Assembly (NCBI RefSeq): GCF_001484765.1
Contig: NZ_KQ947384.1
Coordinates: 346 to 52,331, forward strand
Direction of reading: 5' to 3'
Length of the DNA: 51,986 bases
Source: Entomohabitans teleogrylli
GTDB lineage: Bacteria; Pseudomonadota; Gammaproteobacteria; Enterobacterales; Enterobacteriaceae
The notes under the pieces were generated by a model, which saw nothing but the letters and a program-made list of their open reading frames with translations, had not been told where the DNA came from and made no database searches. Position numbers and translations under genes: made by a program. Below are positions 29,745-39,184 of this stretch, piece after piece. How positions within the stretch are numbered: the first letter of the stretch is position 1; every line of letters begins with the position of its first letter.

Positions 29745-30335
29745 TTATTTCGCAAAATATTCAGGGACGGTCTGATTATCAACCACCAGAATACTGGTCA
29801 TGCCCAGATGCTGCGCGCCGCGAATATTTTCAACATTATCGTCGAAGAAGACCGCATCCGCCGCGCTCACCCCTTCGCTGGCCAGCACCTTCTGATAGAT
29901 GGCCGCCTCCGGCTTGCGGGCTCCCAGTTCCTGAGAAAGATAAATCTTGTCCGCCGCCGCGATAATTTCCGGGTAGATACCCGGCCAGTGGGTGGTATGC
30001 AGATTATTGGTGTTGGACAGCACCACCACGCGATGACCTTCGTCGCGCAGCCGCTGCATAATTTCCACCACCTCCGGGCGCAGCGCCACAAATACCGCCT
30101 GCCATCCGGCGGCGAACTGCTCGAAACTGAGCGCCATATTCAACTCGTGGCAAACGGCTTCGGCGAACGCCTCGTCGGTTATCTCTCCACGCTCATGCTG
30201 ATGAAACGCCTCCCCCATTGTGAAATCTTTCTGTAACCGCGCCAGCGGTACGCGACTGTAATCACTCCATACCCCCAGCACCCGGTTAAAGTCGATATCG
30301 ACAATGACATTCCCTAAGTCAAAGATATACAGCAT
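29745..30335 (-). CDS. yihX: alpha-D-glucose-1-phosphate phosphatase YihX (HAD family)
   Basis: The product is 196 residues (E. coli 199, lacking its last three). It is a haloacid-dehalogenase-like phosphatase that in E. coli hydrolyses glucose-1-phosphate. HAD motifs are visible: [11 protein letters not shown] (motif 1 with nucleophile Asp), VLSNTN (motif 2), KPEAAIY (motif 3 lysine) and FFDDNVENI (motif 4). The ATG at 30335 follows AAAAGGAGAGAGAC, a strong ribosome binding site; an upstream in-frame extension is spurious. First gene of the four-gene leftward run. Confidence 0.96.
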   Translation of the reverse strand: MLYIFDLGNVIVDIDFNRVLGVWSDYSRVPLARLQKDFTMGEAFHQHERGEITDEAFAEAVCHELNMALSFEQFAAGWQAVFVALRPEVVEIMQRLRDEGHRVVVLSNTNNLHTTHWPGIYPEIIAAADKIYLSQELGARKPEAAIYQKVLASEGVSAADAVFFDDNVENIRGAQHLGMTSILVVDNQTVPEYFAK

Positions 30336-30529
30336 GTCTCTCTCCTTTTGCGACGTGGAAAAATAACTGTAGCGGGAAAGATATGATTTGACTATCGACG
30401 TCTCCATAAGTCAGGCAAAGTTATTATGTATTGGCGCTGCAGGCCGCCGGTAGACGGCCTCTGACACTGAGTCAGGCGTGACAGGTATTAAGGGGTGAGG
30501 TTACAGCGCGCTGAAACGCCAGTTGTTAT

Positions 30530-31516
30530 TCAGTAAGGCGAGTCCCGCAGCGCCGATTCCAGTAGCGCCAGCAGGCGCCCGTTGTCCACAGACTGTAATA
30601 TCTGTACCTTACCGCCCACGGCATCAGGGATCCCGACATCCACCCGCAGCGGCGGCCGGTAGCGCCAGGATTTGCCGCGCGTCGCGCCGGGGCGAATTTC
30701 GACATCGGCAAAATAGTCCGCGGCGCTGGCGACTCGCTTATCCAGCAGCCAGGCCACCACCAGCACATCATGAATCCAGCTACCGGGCAGACGCCGGGTC
30801 TGCATTGAGTAATTCATCCACGGGCGCAGGGTTTCCACCACAAAACGCGCCAGCGGCTTATCAATAGCCGCCAGCCTGTCGAGATCGGCGTGGGTCATCA
30901 TGGTCTGCGTGGTCACGTCCATCGGCACCAGGGTCACCGGCGCGCCACTGTTTATCACAATGTGCGCCGCCTCAGGATCCAGCCCGAAGTTGGTATCCTT
31001 GATATAGTCATCCAGCGCAAACACCCCGCCCATCACGGCAATTTCCGCGACCGACGACGCCAGCGCCGGAAACTGTTCGATCGCCCGCGCGACATTGGTC
31101 AGCGGGCCGATAGCCACCAGAGTAATCTCTCCGGGATGGGCGCAAATCAACTGCCCCATCGCCTCAACGGCGTCCGATGGCGGAATCGCCAGCGGCTCAG
31201 GCTGGCGTACGCCGTCCCACAGCGCGGCGAGGCGCACATCATATACCCGCTTATCGAGAGCGGCGCGCCAGGGCTCTGGCGGCTCCCGCAGCGCCTGGGT
31301 TTCACCGCGCAGCACCGGTATCGTCAGCCCCAACTGGTTGATAAGATCCTGGGCCACCCGCCACCCGGTTTCGCTGGGCGTATTGCCGGCAACCGTGGTT
31401 ATCATCTCCAGAGAGATCTGCGCAGACGCCAGCGCCAGCGCCAGCGCCAGTCCGTCATCAACATTAGCGCCGACGATCCCATTACCGGGATCGCAGTCAA
31501 TAATTACTCTTTTCAT
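30530..31516 (-). CDS. inosine-uridine-type nucleoside hydrolase
   Basis: The product is 328 residues. It cleaves the N-glycosidic bond of ribonucleosides using bound calcium. The N-terminal metal motif is split: D7-x-D9-PG followed by an eight-residue insert before D20-D21 (DCDPGNGIVGANVDDGLAL). This is a variant seen in some nucleoside hydrolases instead of the compact DTDPGxDD. VAGNTPSE, AIGPLTNVARAI, EIAVMGGVF, PMDVT and the histidine in SWIHDVLVV follow. It is the last gene of a three-gene operon with a transporter and LacI regulator, 18 bases after the latter. A hexamer repeat lies inside the leucine-alanine stretch after the metal motif. The exact base specificity is unknown. Confidence 0.93.
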   Translation of the reverse strand: MKRVIIDCDPGNGIVGANVDDGLALALALASAQISLEMITTVAGNTPSETGWRVAQDLINQLGLTIPVLRGETQALREPPEPWRAALDKRVYDVRLAALWDGVRQPEPLAIPPSDAVEAMGQLICAHPGEITLVAIGPLTNVARAIEQFPALASSVAEIAVMGGVFALDDYIKDTNFGLDPEAAHIVINSGAPVTLVPMDVTTQTMMTHADLDRLAAIDKPLARFVVETLRPWMNYSMQTRRLPGSWIHDVLVVAWLLDKRVASAADYFADVEIRPGATRGKSWRYRPPLRVDVGIPDAVGGKVQILQSVDNGRLLALLESALRDSPY

Positions 31517-31534
31517 TGTTGGTTATTCATTTCT

Positions 31535-32560
31535 TCAGACGTGGAGCGTATTCCGCTGGCAGCCGCAGGATTCGCCGATTTCCAGATAGTGAGAGAACTC
31601 GCGCAGCATCACATCGCCATTCCAGGCCTTGATCATTTCAATAGCGCCGCGGGCCATCTCCCGCACCGGCTGGCGCGTGGTGGTCAACGCCGGCACATGA
31701 TACGCGCTTTGCACGGTGCCATTAAAACAGACCAGCGCAATATCATCCGGCACGCGCATTTGCCGCTCAGAGAGCGCACGGATAAACCCAATCGCCTGCG
31801 CCTCGTTGCTGGCAAACAGCGCCTCCGGTAAGTCACCCAGGCTGAGCATACGCAGAGCGGCCTGGTAGCCGCCTTCGCGGGTATATTCCGCCGGAAACAC
31901 CCATGCGTCATGCACCACAACCGATTGCTCCACCAGCGCGTCCTGCCAGCCGCGATAACGATCCCTGGCGTTGTTCATCTCCGGCGGCCCGCTAATGATC
32001 CCAACCTTGCGGTAACCGTGGCTGAGCAGATGGCGCGTCACCCGATACGCCGCATCACGTTCATCAATGCGCAACATGCTGACCTGCTGCCCCTCATCGA
32101 CGCTATCCAGCAAAATAAACGGTGTACCGCTGGATTTGATCTGGTCAATAAACGGCTGGCGGTTGACGCTGGTATAAAACAGCCCGTCAACCTGGCGACT
32201 GAGTAAACTCTGTACCAGTTCGCGTTCGCGCTGCTGATCGTCACCGGAATCACCCAGCAGCATAACGTGACCACAGTTAAAAGACTCCTGCAACAAAGCG
32301 TGGGCCATTGCGGCGACAAACGGGTTGCTGATGTTCGGGACAATCAGACCGAATGTTTTGGTACTGCCCGACGCCAGCGCGCGGGCGACGGCGTTCGGGC
32401 GATAACCGGTGGCTTTGATGGCGTCCAGCACCCGCTGGCGGGTAGCCTGCGCCACTGGCCGCGGACCGTTGTTGATAACATAACTCACCACCGCGACCGA
32501 CGTCCCGGCATGTCTGGCCACATCATTGCGCGTTACGCGATTCGGGTGCTGTTTTGCCAC
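31535..32560 (-). CDS. LacI-family regulator of the nucleoside operon
   Basis: The product is 341 residues. The helix-turn-helix reads TRNDVARHAGTSVAVVSYVIN, with the hinge YRPNAVARALASG, and an effector-binding domain follows (FGLIVPNISNPFVAAMAHAL, GLFYTSVNRQPFIDQI). The start is GTG at 32560, supported by CAGGAGTTGAT just upstream; an ATG two bases before lies in another frame. It lies 46 bases after the transporter gene and 18 before the nucleoside hydrolase. The two palindromes ahead of the transporter are its likely operators. A nucleoside or ribose may be the inducer; this is inferred. Confidence 0.93.
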   Translation of the reverse strand: MAKQHPNRVTRNDVARHAGTSVAVVSYVINNGPRPVAQATRQRVLDAIKATGYRPNAVARALASGSTKTFGLIVPNISNPFVAAMAHALLQESFNCGHVMLLGDSGDDQQRERELVQSLLSRQVDGLFYTSVNRQPFIDQIKSSGTPFILLDSVDEGQQVSMLRIDERDAAYRVTRHLLSHGYRKVGIISGPPEMNNARDRYRGWQDALVEQSVVVHDAWVFPAEYTREGGYQAALRMLSLGDLPEALFASNEAQAIGFIRALSERQMRVPDDIALVCFNGTVQSAYHVPALTTTRQPVREMARGAIEMIKAWNGDVMLREFSHYLEIGESCGCQRNTLHV

Positions 32561-32606
32561 ATCAACTCCTGATAAAAAAATGCCTGCCCTCTTTTAACAT
32601 ATTGGC

Positions 32607-33998
32607 TTAAATGGCGTCTTCCGGAATATTTAAATCACGCCCGCGGGTTTCCGGCGCCACAAAGGTGGTCAAAAAGCCGATGGTCGCCATAGCGGAAAAA
32701 TAGACCGCAATCGGCCACCAGTGACCGGTAAAGGACAGCAGCGCAGCGGCCACCAGCGGAGCTGTGCCGCCGGACAAAATAGACCCCAGCTCTTTGGCGG
32801 TGGCCATTTTGGTATAGCGGTGGGTAACGCCGAATAACTCCACGCCCCACGCCGCCTGGACGCCAAAAATCCCCAGCGACGCCAGCGCCATGCCGACGAC
32901 GATGGTTGGAATAACAATCATCGGTTCGTGGCTGTCAAGCAGAGTGAACGCCGGCCATGCGTAGAGCATCAACAGCACGCAAAACCAGCGATAGACAATG
33001 CGTCGGCCAAAACGATCGGAAAGCCAGCCGGCCAGAGGAATCACCAAAAATCCCAGTAGCGAAGCGATAAAGACCGCTGTGGTCGGCACAGATTTATCCA
33101 TCATTAAAACTTTCGCCACATAGCCGACGATAAACCCCTGCGCCAGATAAGACGGGCCGTTTTCGCCGATACGCAGCCCCACCATGACCCAGAAGGATTT
33201 ACTGCGCTGCCAGAAAGAGCGGGTATCGACCCGGGCTGACTGGCTGGACAGAATATCCTCGCGCTGAGCCTGCAACTGCGCTTTTTTACGTTCAAATACC
33301 GGGGTTTCCCGCAGATTGCGGCGTATCCACAGCGCGACGATCGCAATCAGGAAGCTGCATAAAAAGGGTACCCGCCAGCCCCATGCCAGCAGAGTCTCCT
33401 GATCCATCTGCACCACCGCCAGCCAGACCAGCGATGCCAGCAGGGTGCCGCTGTTCGAGCCCAGCGCAATCACCGAGGAGACCAGGCCGCGCCGTTCAGC
33501 GGGCGCATATTCCCCCAGCGTCACGGTGCCGCCGGAAAGCTCCGCTCCGGCGCCGAATCCCTGGGTAAAACGCAGTACCACCAGGCAGGCCGGCGCCCAG
33601 AAACCGATCGATGCATAGCTGGGTATCAGCCCAATCAATGTGGTAGAGAGCCCCATCAATACGATAGTCGACACCAGAACCACTTTACGGCCCTTGCGAT
33701 CCCCCAGCCAGCCAAAGAATAGCGCGCCGATTGGCCGGGCGATAAATCCCACCGACCAGGTGGCGAAACTGGACAGCAACGCCACTGCGGGCGTCATTTC
33801 CGGAAAAAAGACATCGCCAAAGATAATCCCGGCGGCAAGGCCATACAGCGCAAAATCGGCGTACTCCATCGCCGTTCCCAGCCAGCAGGAGAAAGTGGCG
33901 CGCCAGAAGTCATTACGTCCTTCCTGAGTCGACAACCGTTCGTCCGCTGCCGAAGTCGCTACCTGTATAGTCTCAGTCTGTGAAGATGTAGAAGTCAT
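32607..33998 (-). CDS. MFS transporter, metabolite:H+ symporter (MHS) family
   Basis: The product is 463 residues with twelve predicted helices. Features of the MHS subfamily (as ShiA, ProP): WRATFSCWLGTAMEYADFAL at helix 1, GWLGDRKGRKVVL between helices 2 and 3, RFTQGFGAGAELSGG in helix 4, and ETRGRDL at the end. It sits in the inner membrane and imports with protons. The ATG at 33998 follows CAGGGTAAC; the longer frame to 34052 is not supported. First gene of the operon with a LacI regulator and nucleoside hydrolase, so a nucleoside is the plausible substrate (inference). Confidence 0.92.
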   Translation of the reverse strand: MTSTSSQTETIQVATSAADERLSTQEGRNDFWRATFSCWLGTAMEYADFALYGLAAGIIFGDVFFPEMTPAVALLSSFATWSVGFIARPIGALFFGWLGDRKGRKVVLVSTIVLMGLSTTLIGLIPSYASIGFWAPACLVVLRFTQGFGAGAELSGGTVTLGEYAPAERRGLVSSVIALGSNSGTLLASLVWLAVVQMDQETLLAWGWRVPFLCSFLIAIVALWIRRNLRETPVFERKKAQLQAQREDILSSQSARVDTRSFWQRSKSFWVMVGLRIGENGPSYLAQGFIVGYVAKVLMMDKSVPTTAVFIASLLGFLVIPLAGWLSDRFGRRIVYRWFCVLLMLYAWPAFTLLDSHEPMIVIPTIVVGMALASLGIFGVQAAWGVELFGVTHRYTKMATAKELGSILSGGTAPLVAAALLSFTGHWWPIAVYFSAMATIGFLTTFVAPETRGRDLNIPEDAI

Positions 33999-34117
33999 GC
34001 GGTTACCCTGAATTGAGATTCGGCACCAGCGGCCCGGTCTGCTGCCTAGCATCGGTGCGGTTAATTAATCATACGTCAGTAAAAGTGTTATGTTTCCCTG
34101 TTCGCTTATTGACATCA

Positions 34118-34131
34118 TCTACGCATGTAGA
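34118..34131. promoter_or_regulatory. candidate operator 1 of the nucleoside operon
   Basis: tctacgcatgtaga is a near-palindrome with the same arms as the second site (tctacg...cgtaga). Its centre lies 42 bases from that of the second site, four helical turns, on the same DNA face. Confidence 0.6.
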
Positions 34132-34156
34132 ACAACGGCGCTACTATAGTTCACAG

Positions 34157-34176
34157 AAATCTACGCGCGTAGATTT
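34157..34176. promoter_or_regulatory. candidate operator 2 of the nucleoside operon (20-base perfect palindrome)
   Basis: aaatctacgcgcgtagattt is a perfect 20-base palindrome upstream of the MHS transporter gene. Together with the site at 34118 it fits looped binding of a LacI-family tetramer. Confidence 0.65.
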
Positions 34177-34270
34177 TACTGTAAAATATGAGATGCGCTT
34201 CTCTTTTATTGACGATATCAATTATTCAGCACCCGTGTTACATCCCCATGACAGGCAGATCGCCGGACAT

Positions 34271-34307
34271 AAAAAAGCCGCGGATGAATTTATCTCCGCG
34301 GCTTTTT
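34271..34307 (-). terminator. terminator after typA
   Basis: agccgcgga pairs with tccgcggct, flanked by A and T runs on the two sides. It lies 12 bases after the typA stop and can also act in the other direction. Confidence 0.88.
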
Positions 34308-34318
34308 CTGAAGGCGAC

Positions 34319-36139
34319 TTACGCCTCTTTAGTACGGTTCGCGCGACGGCGATCGTTCTCGGTCAGATGGCGCTTACGCAGGCGAATCGAGGTTGGGGTG
34401 ACTTCCACCAGCTCGTCATCGTCGATAAACTCCAGCGCCTGCTCCAGGGACATTTTCACTGGCGGAGACAGGGTGGTGGCTTCATCAGTACCGGAGGCGC
34501 GCATGTTAGTGAGCTTCTTACCGGTCAGGCAGTTTACAGTCAGGTCGTTAGAGCGGCTGTGAATACCGATAATCTGGCCTTCATACACTTCCGCGCCGTG
34601 GCCGAGGAACAGCTTACCGCGATCCTGCAGACTGTACAGGGCGTAAGCGACGGCTTTACCCTGGCCATTGGAGATCAACACACCGTTCTGGCGCTGGCCG
34701 ATTTCACCCGGACGCACATCGTCGTAGTGGCTGAAGGTGGAATACAGCAGACCGGTACCGGAGGTCATGGTCATAAACTCGGTACGGAAACCGATTAAAC
34801 CACGGCTCGGGATGATGTAATCAAGACGCACGCGGCCTTTGCCGTCCGGCATCATATCGCGCAGTTCACCTTTACGCAGACCCAGCGCTTCCATGACGGA
34901 ACCCTGATGCTGCTCTTCGATATCCAGCGTAACCTGCTCGAACGGCTCCTGACGGCGGCCATCGATTTCGCGGAAGATAACTTTCGGGCGCGATACCGCC
35001 ATTTCGAAACCTTCACGACGCATGTTCTCGATCAGAACAGACAGATGCAGTTCGCCACGGCCAGAAACGCGGAAGGCGTCCGGGTCTTCGGTCTCGTCGA
35101 CGCGCAGCGCGACGTTATGCACCAGCTCTTTATTCAGGCGATCGAGGATCTGCCGGGAAGTGACGTATTTACCCTCTTTGCCGCAGAACGGCGAGGTATT
35201 AACGCAGAAGAACATGGTTACGGTCGGCTCATCCACTGACAGCGGCGGCAGCGCTTCCACATTCGCGGGATCGCACAGAGTATCGGAGATATTCAGCTCG
35301 CCAAGACCAGTGATCGCCACGATATCCCCTGCTTCAGCGGATTCGGACTCAATACGCTGCAGGCCGAGATGGCCAAGAACCTGGCCGATTTTACCGTTAC
35401 GGCGTTTGCCTTCAGCATCGATGATTGTGACCTGCTGGTTCGGCTTAACCACGCCGCGCTTGATACGGCCAATGCCGATAACGCCAACGTAGTTGTTGTA
35501 GTCCAGCTGCGAGATCTGCATCTGGAACGGGCCGTTGACATCCACTTTCGGCGATTCGACGTATTTGACAATAGTTTCAAACAGCGGGGTCATATCGTCG
35601 GCCATATCTTCATGGTCCAGACCGGCAATCCCGTTCAGCGCGGAGGCGTAAACGATCGGGAAATCCAGCTGTTCGTCGGTAGCGCCAAGGTTAACGAACA
35701 GGTCGAAGACCTGATCGACAACCCAGTCCGGGCGCGCGCCGGGGCGGTCGACTTTGTTGATAACGACAATCGGCTTCAGACCGTTGGCGAATGCCTTCTG
35801 GGTCACAAAGCGAGTCTGCGGCATCGGGCCATCCATTGCGTCAACCAACAGCAGTACGCAGTCAACCATTGACATTACACGCTCCACCTCGCCGCCGAAG
35901 TCGGCGTGCCCGGGGGTGTCCACGATATTGATACGGTAGTCGCGCCATTTAATGGCGGTGTTCTTCGCGAGGATGGTGATCCCGCGTTCTTTCTCCAGGT
36001 CATTGGAGTCCATGACACGTTCGGTAAGCTCAGAACGCTCACCAAAGGTGCCAGATTGTTGCAGCAGCTTGTCAACCAGGGTGGTTTTACCGTGGTCAAC
36101 GTGCGCAATGATGGCGATGTTACGCAGATTTTCGATCAC
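34319..36139 (-). CDS. typA: ribosome-associated GTPase TypA/BipA
   Basis: The product is 606 residues (E. coli 607). TypA binds the ribosome like elongation factors and helps 50S assembly and growth at low temperature. GTPase motifs: G1 AHVDHGKTT at 12-20, G3 [14 protein letters not shown] near 73, G4 NKVDRPGA near 128, G5 SALNG. EF-G-like domains II, III and V follow ([32 protein letters not shown]), with the TypA-specific C-terminal domain ending in [15 protein letters not shown]. It is divergent from glnA, as in E. coli. Confidence 0.98.
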   Translation of the reverse strand: MIENLRNIAIIAHVDHGKTTLVDKLLQQSGTFGERSELTERVMDSNDLEKERGITILAKNTAIKWRDYRINIVDTPGHADFGGEVERVMSMVDCVLLLVDAMDGPMPQTRFVTQKAFANGLKPIVVINKVDRPGARPDWVVDQVFDLFVNLGATDEQLDFPIVYASALNGIAGLDHEDMADDMTPLFETIVKYVESPKVDVNGPFQMQISQLDYNNYVGVIGIGRIKRGVVKPNQQVTIIDAEGKRRNGKIGQVLGHLGLQRIESESAEAGDIVAITGLGELNISDTLCDPANVEALPPLSVDEPTVTMFFCVNTSPFCGKEGKYVTSRQILDRLNKELVHNVALRVDETEDPDAFRVSGRGELHLSVLIENMRREGFEMAVSRPKVIFREIDGRRQEPFEQVTLDIEEQHQGSVMEALGLRKGELRDMMPDGKGRVRLDYIIPSRGLIGFRTEFMTMTSGTGLLYSTFSHYDDVRPGEIGQRQNGVLISNGQGKAVAYALYSLQDRGKLFLGHGAEVYEGQIIGIHSRSNDLTVNCLTGKKLTNMRASGTDEATTLSPPVKMSLEQALEFIDDDELVEVTPTSIRLRKRHLTENDRRRANRTKEA

Positions 36140-36245
36140 AACTTTGCCTCAGGCATTAGAAATAGCGCGTTATTGTACACGTATTAATCGAAGGACTGAA
36201 CAGGATCACAAACATCCCCCGTAAACAAGTATTGCAGGGTGGCTT

Positions 36246-36261
36246 TGTGATCGCTTTCACG
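36246..36261. promoter_or_regulatory. candidate CRP site upstream of glnA
   Basis: tgtgatcgctttcacg matches TGTGA-N6-TCAC(A/G). The E. coli glnA upstream region has a CRP site in the same setting, activating the sigma-70 promoter glnAp1. Confidence 0.65.
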
Positions 36262-36290
36262 GAGCGGAAAGAGGGCTCCCTAACGCAAAT

Positions 36291-36306
36291 TGCACCAACA
36301 GAGTGC
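36291..36306. promoter_or_regulatory. NtrC enhancer site 1 of glnA
   Basis: tgcaccaacagagtgc fits the NtrC dyad TGCACCA-N-TGGTGC and lies about 110 bases above the sigma-54 promoter, as in E. coli. Confidence 0.8.
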
Positions 36307-36323
36307 TCTTTTTTTACATAAAA

Positions 36324-36339
36324 GCACTATATTGGTGCA
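36324..36339. promoter_or_regulatory. NtrC enhancer site 2 of glnA
   Basis: gcactatattggtgca is a strong NtrC dyad, 33 bases from site 1 centre to centre (about three turns). This allows cooperative binding of NtrC dimers. A weaker dyad-like stretch (tggtgcagcccttttgcac) follows at 36352-36370. Confidence 0.8.
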
Positions 36340-36411
36340 ATACTGCCATTATGGTGCAGCCCTTTTGCACTATGGCGCGCATGATAACGCCTTTTTAGGG
36401 TGTTTTTAAAG

Positions 36412-36428
36412 TTGGCACGCTTTTCGCT
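36412..36428 (+). promoter_or_regulatory. sigma-54 promoter glnAp2
   Basis: ttggcacgcttttcgct matches the sigma-54 consensus TTGGCAC-N5-TTGCW apart from TCGC for TTGC; GG and GC are correctly 10 bases apart. The E. coli glnAp2 has the same TCGCT. It lies about 80 bases before the glnA start. Confidence 0.88.
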
Positions 36429-36506
36429 TTAACAAAAACAGGGCGCCACGCCACTTTAAAGAACTCGTTACCACGACGACAATGACAAATCCGGGAGATT
36501 GTAAGT

Positions 36507-37916
36507 ATGTCCGCTGAACACGTTTTGACGATGCTGAATGAGCATGAAGTGAAATTTGTTGACCTGCGCTTCACTGACACCAAAGGTAAAGAACAGCATG
36601 TCACTATCCCCGCTCACCAGGTGAACGCCGAATTTTTCGAAGAAGGCAAAATGTTCGATGGTTCTTCGATCGGCGGCTGGAAAGGCATCAACGAATCAGA
36701 CATGGTGCTGATGCCGGACGCGTCTACCGCTGTCATTGACCCGTTTTATGAAGAATCCACGCTGATCATCCGCTGCGACATCCTGGAACCCGGCACACTG
36801 CAGGGCTACGATCGCGACCCGCGCTCTATCGCCAAACGCGCCGAAGACTACCTGCGTTCCACCGGCATCGCGGACACCGTGCTGTTCGGGCCGGAGCCGG
36901 AATTCTTCCTGTTTGACGACATCCGCTTCGGCAGCTCCATCTCCGGCTCTCACGTCGCTATCGACGATATCGAAGGCGCCTGGAACTCTTCCACCAAATA
37001 CGAAGGCGGTAACAAAGGCCACCGTCCGGGCGTGAAGGGCGGTTATTTCCCGGTTCCGCCGGTTGATTCCGCGCAGGACATCCGTTCTGTCATGTGTCTG
37101 ACCATGGAAGAAATGGGCCTGGTGGTTGAAGCGCATCACCACGAAGTAGCGACTGCCGGCCAGAACGAAGTGGCAACCCGCTTCAACACCATGACCAAAA
37201 AAGCGGACGAAATTCAGATCTACAAATACGTCGTACACAACGTCGCTCACCGCTTCGGCAAAACCGCGACCTTTATGCCGAAACCGATGTTCGGCGATAA
37301 CGGTTCCGGTATGCACTGCCACATGTCGCTGTCGAAAAACGGCGTGAACCTGTTCTCCGGCGACAAATATGCTGGTCTGTCCGAGCAGGCGCTGTACTAC
37401 ATCGGCGGCGTTATCAAGCACGCCAAAGCCATCAACGCTCTGGCGAACCCGACCACTAACTCCTACAAACGTCTGGTGCCGGGTTATGAAGCGCCGGTAA
37501 TGCTGGCTTACTCTGCCCGTAACCGTTCTGCTTCTATCCGCATTCCGGTGGTCTCTTCGCCGAAAGCGCGCCGTATTGAAGTGCGCTTCCCGGATCCGGC
37601 GGCGAACCCGTACCTGTGTTTCGCGGCGCTGCTGATGGCCGGTCTTGACGGTATCAAGAACAAAATCCACCCGGGCGAAGCGATGGACAAAAACCTCTAC
37701 GACCTGCCGCCGGAAGAGGCTAAAGAGATCCCGCAGGTTGCCGGCTCTCTGGAAGAAGCGCTCAGCGCGCTGGACGCAGACCGTGAGTTCCTGACCGCGG
37801 GCGGCGTTTTCACCAACGAAGCTATCGATGCCTATATTGCGCTGCGCCGTGAAGAAGATGACCGTGTGCGCATGACGCCGCACCCGGTAGAGTTCGAGCT
37901 GTACTACAGCGTTTAA
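36507..37916 (+). CDS. glnA: glutamine synthetase
   Basis: The product is 469 residues, the E. coli length. It forms glutamine from glutamate, ammonia and ATP as a dodecamer, the main ammonia-assimilation step. Visible: [13 protein letters not shown] at the start of the catalytic half, EFFLFDD metal ligands, [14 protein letters not shown], and [10 protein letters not shown]. The adenylylation tyrosine lies in [16 protein letters not shown] (about residue 398). The start at 36507 follows GGGAGATTGTAAGT. It heads glnA-glnL-glnG and is driven by the sigma-54 promoter with NtrC enhancers. Confidence 0.99.
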   Translation: MSAEHVLTMLNEHEVKFVDLRFTDTKGKEQHVTIPAHQVNAEFFEEGKMFDGSSIGGWKGINESDMVLMPDASTAVIDPFYEESTLIIRCDILEPGTLQGYDRDPRSIAKRAEDYLRSTGIADTVLFGPEPEFFLFDDIRFGSSISGSHVAIDDIEGAWNSSTKYEGGNKGHRPGVKGGYFPVPPVDSAQDIRSVMCLTMEEMGLVVEAHHHEVATAGQNEVATRFNTMTKKADEIQIYKYVVHNVAHRFGKTATFMPKPMFGDNGSGMHCHMSLSKNGVNLFSGDKYAGLSEQALYYIGGVIKHAKAINALANPTTNSYKRLVPGYEAPVMLAYSARNRSASIRIPVVSSPKARRIEVRFPDPAANPYLCFAALLMAGLDGIKNKIHPGEAMDKNLYDLPPEEAKEIPQVAGSLEEALSALDADREFLTAGGVFTNEAIDAYIALRREEDDRVRMTPHPVEFELYYSV

Positions 37917-37967
37917 GTTTTTTTGTTGCCGTGGAAACTTTTAGCCCATCTCCGGATGGGCTTTTTT
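37917..37967 (+). ncRNA. glnZ: glnA 3' UTR, candidate GlnZ small RNA
   Basis: The stretch from the glnA stop to the terminator is in the position from which GlnZ, a 3'-UTR-derived small RNA of the glnA mRNA, is released in E. coli and Salmonella. It would be an Hfq-dependent sRNA acting on carbon metabolism. Only location and terminator support it here; the seed region was not compared. Confidence 0.4.
37943..37967 (+). terminator. rho-independent terminator between glnA and glnL
   Basis: agcccatc pairs with gatgggct around tccg, followed by a run of T. It reduces read-through into glnLG, which also have their own promoter. Confidence 0.88.
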
Positions 37968-38091
37968 CTCCACCTGCAGCGTATCGCTGCCAGGCAACAT
38001 TTGATTAGAGCCCGAGCTGGCGGCCAAAAGCGTGAGCAATATCCGGCATTTACCGGCAAAGACATAGCCTTAATCAAGTGAGCGCCTATAA

Positions 38092-38108
38092 TGCACTAAA
38101 ATAGTGCA
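38092..38108. promoter_or_regulatory. NtrC site at the glnL promoter
   Basis: tgcactaaaatagtgca is a near-perfect NtrC dyad 19 bases before glnL. In E. coli an NtrC site at this place represses glnLp. Confidence 0.8.
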
Positions 38109-38126
38109 ACGTCCCGGAGGCTGCAA

Positions 38127-39176
38127 ATGGCAACAGGCGAGCTGCCCGATGCTGGGCAGATCCTGAATTCTTTAATTACCAGCATCTTGTTGGTCGATGA
38201 TGATTTGGCCGTTCACTATGCTAATCCTGCCGCTCAGCAATTGCTGGCGCAGAGCTCGCGTAAACTCTACGGTACTCCGTTACCCGATCTGCTGAGCTAT
38301 TTTTCGCTGAATGTCGCGCTGATGCGCGAAAGCCTCAGCGCCGGTCAGGGTTTTACCGATAACGAAGTCACGCTGGTTATCGATAACCGATCGCACATTC
38401 TCTCTCTGACCGCCCAACGGCTGGCGGAAGGGTATACGCTGCTGGAAATGGCGCCCATGGATAACCAGCGCCGTCTTAGCCAGGAGCAGCTTCAACACGC
38501 CCAGCAAATCGCCGCCCGGGATCTGGTGCGCGGTCTGGCGCATGAGATCAAAAATCCTCTCGGCGGCCTGCGCGGCGCGGCGCAGTTGCTCAGTAAGGCG
38601 CTGCCTGACCCGGCGCTGACGGAATACACGAAGGTGATCATCGAACAAGCCGACCGCCTGCGTAATCTGGTGGATCGTCTGCTGGGGCCGCAACAGCCGG
38701 GTATGCATGTCACGGACAGCATCCATAAGGTGGCGGAACGGGTGGTGAAGCTGGTGTCGATGGAACTTCCACCCGGCGTGGTACTGATACGCGATTATGA
38801 TCCAAGTTTGCCGGAGTTCGCTCACGATCCTGACCAGATTGAACAGGTTCTTTTAAATATCGTCCGCAATGCGCTACAGGCGCTCGGCGGTCAGGGCGGC
38901 GAGATTATTCTGCGTACCCGCACCGCTTTTCAGTTGACCCTGCACGGCGTGCGTTATCGCCTGGCGGCGAGAATCGATATTGAAGATAACGGCCCGGGCA
39001 TTCCGGCGCACCTGCAGGACACGCTGTTTTACCCCATGGTCAGTGGACGCGAAGGCGGCACCGGACTGGGACTATCCATCGCCCGTAGCCTGATCGACCA
39101 GCATTCGGGAAAAATTGAATTTACCAGTTGGCCAGGCCATACCGAGTTTTCGGTTTACCTGCCTATTCGGAAATAG
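38127..39176 (+). CDS. glnL: nitrogen sensor histidine kinase NtrB
   Basis: The product is 349 residues, as in E. coli. It phosphorylates or, with PII, dephosphorylates NtrC according to the nitrogen state. The PAS-like N-terminal domain (about 10-110) precedes the phospho-acceptor H139 in [12 protein letters not shown]. The ATP-binding boxes are N box [16 protein letters not shown]1 IEDNGPGIP and G2 [16 protein letters not shown]. It is cytoplasmic. The ATG at 38127 follows CCGGAGGCTGC. glnG starts 8 bases after its end. Confidence 0.98.
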   Translation: MATGELPDAGQILNSLITSILLVDDDLAVHYANPAAQQLLAQSSRKLYGTPLPDLLSYFSLNVALMRESLSAGQGFTDNEVTLVIDNRSHILSLTAQRLAEGYTLLEMAPMDNQRRLSQEQLQHAQQIAARDLVRGLAHEIKNPLGGLRGAAQLLSKALPDPALTEYTKVIIEQADRLRNLVDRLLGPQQPGMHVTDSIHKVAERVVKLVSMELPPGVVLIRDYDPSLPEFAHDPDQIEQVLLNIVRNALQALGGQGGEIILRTRTAFQLTLHGVRYRLAARIDIEDNGPGIPAHLQDTLFYPMVSGREGGTGLGLSIARSLIDQHSGKIEFTSWPGHTEFSVYLPIRK

Positions 39177-39184
39177 AGGTGTTT

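Noticed and set aside
30441-30460. Hairpin aggccg/cggcct after the nucleoside hydrolase gene
   Set aside because: Too short a stem and no T run on either strand for a rho-independent terminator.
34013-34798. 261-codon plus-strand frame over the end of typA and the upstream region of the nucleoside operon
   Set aside because: Runs antisense to typA for most of its length and through operators and a terminator; not a gene.
36696-37883. 395-codon open frame antisense to glnA
   Set aside because: It mirrors the codon bias of glnA exactly, has no start signal or family resemblance, and lies entirely inside a certain gene.
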